A stretch of DNA of 64,000 nucleotides from Streptomyces tuirus (lineage in GTDB: Bacteria; Actinomycetota; Actinomycetes; Streptomycetales; Streptomycetaceae), in contig JAGTPG010000002.1 in NCBI GenBank assembly GCA_018195615.1, forward strand, positions 5,201,501 to 5,265,500. The letters run 5' to 3'. Numbering within the stretch: position 1 is the stretch's first letter; every line of letters begins with the position of its first letter. Below the pieces are notes generated by a model. That model was given only the letters and a program-made list of their open reading frames with translations. It searched no databases and was not told the origin of the DNA. The position numbers and the translations under genes were made by a program. Below are positions 63,966 to 64,000 of the stretch, in pieces.

Positions 63966-64000
63966 GGCGCAGACATCCCTTTCGGGCGTGGGTGCGGGGT

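Overview
The window is high-GC, densely coding actinobacterial chromosome, almost certainly Streptomyces or a close relative. The evidence is strong third-position GC bias, GTG/TTG starts with ATGA/GTGA overlaps, a complete kdp potassium-pump operon, WhiJ/BldB-type XRE + DUF397 genes, an FxLD-type lanthipeptide cluster and an actinobacterial integrative mobilizable element.

Layout. 0-8.4 kb: a fructan-use locus with a secreted GH32 fructanase, a PfkB sugar kinase, a CUT2-type sugar ABC transporter (binding lipoprotein, permease, ATPase) and a LacI regulator. Two near-identical double operators in front of the fructanase and the transporter tie it into one regulon. 8.4-10.9 kb: a mosaic of gene fragments (SARP/LuxR-type TPR tail, SDR tail, quinone-reductase head fused to an MFS tail, 22 codons of kdpD). 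10.9-16.7 kb: kdpE, kdpC, kdpB, kdpA, kdpF plus a 27-residue membrane ORF on the minus strand, then an APC permease remnant. 17-22.4 kb: carboxylesterase, MDR oxidoreductase, AraC regulator, two MmcQ/YjbR genes and a truncated rarA.

22.4-35.4 kb is a defence island. Two identical 60-bp direct repeats made of a tRNA-Gly 3' half, each with a terminator on one side and an arm-like repeat at the same distance on the other, plus a third degenerate boundary, divide it into cassettes. These hold a Shedu-type nuclease with a small partner; a HigB/HigA-type toxin-antitoxin pair; and a DUF4238 protein, a phosphorothioate-dependent McrA-type nuclease, a three-gene ABC-3C system and a STAND NTPase. 35.6-42.4 kb: a class I lanthipeptide cluster (precursor, LanB, LanC, stand-alone LanB_C, FxLD-system methyltransferase). 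42.5-49.7 kb: Streptomyces-specific small genes, including two convergent copies of a DUF6879/XRE module (one degraded), a DUF317 protein, a lipoprotein and a PD-(D/E)XK-like nuclease. 50-57.9 kb: an integrative mobilizable element (relaxase, MobC, DUF2637 protein, DnaC-like ATPase, winged-helix protein, XRE regulator, Xis, Int). 58-64 kb: a diaminopropionate-centred biosynthetic cluster (MATE exporter, SbnA, PLP decarboxylase, SbnB, Fe/2OG oxygenase), probably continuing past the right edge.

A caution covers the whole window. At least twelve otherwise intact genes carry a single-base indel, mostly one missing G or C in a homopolymer run. That pattern suggests uncorrected assembly errors rather than true pseudogenes, so those genes are reported across the shift.
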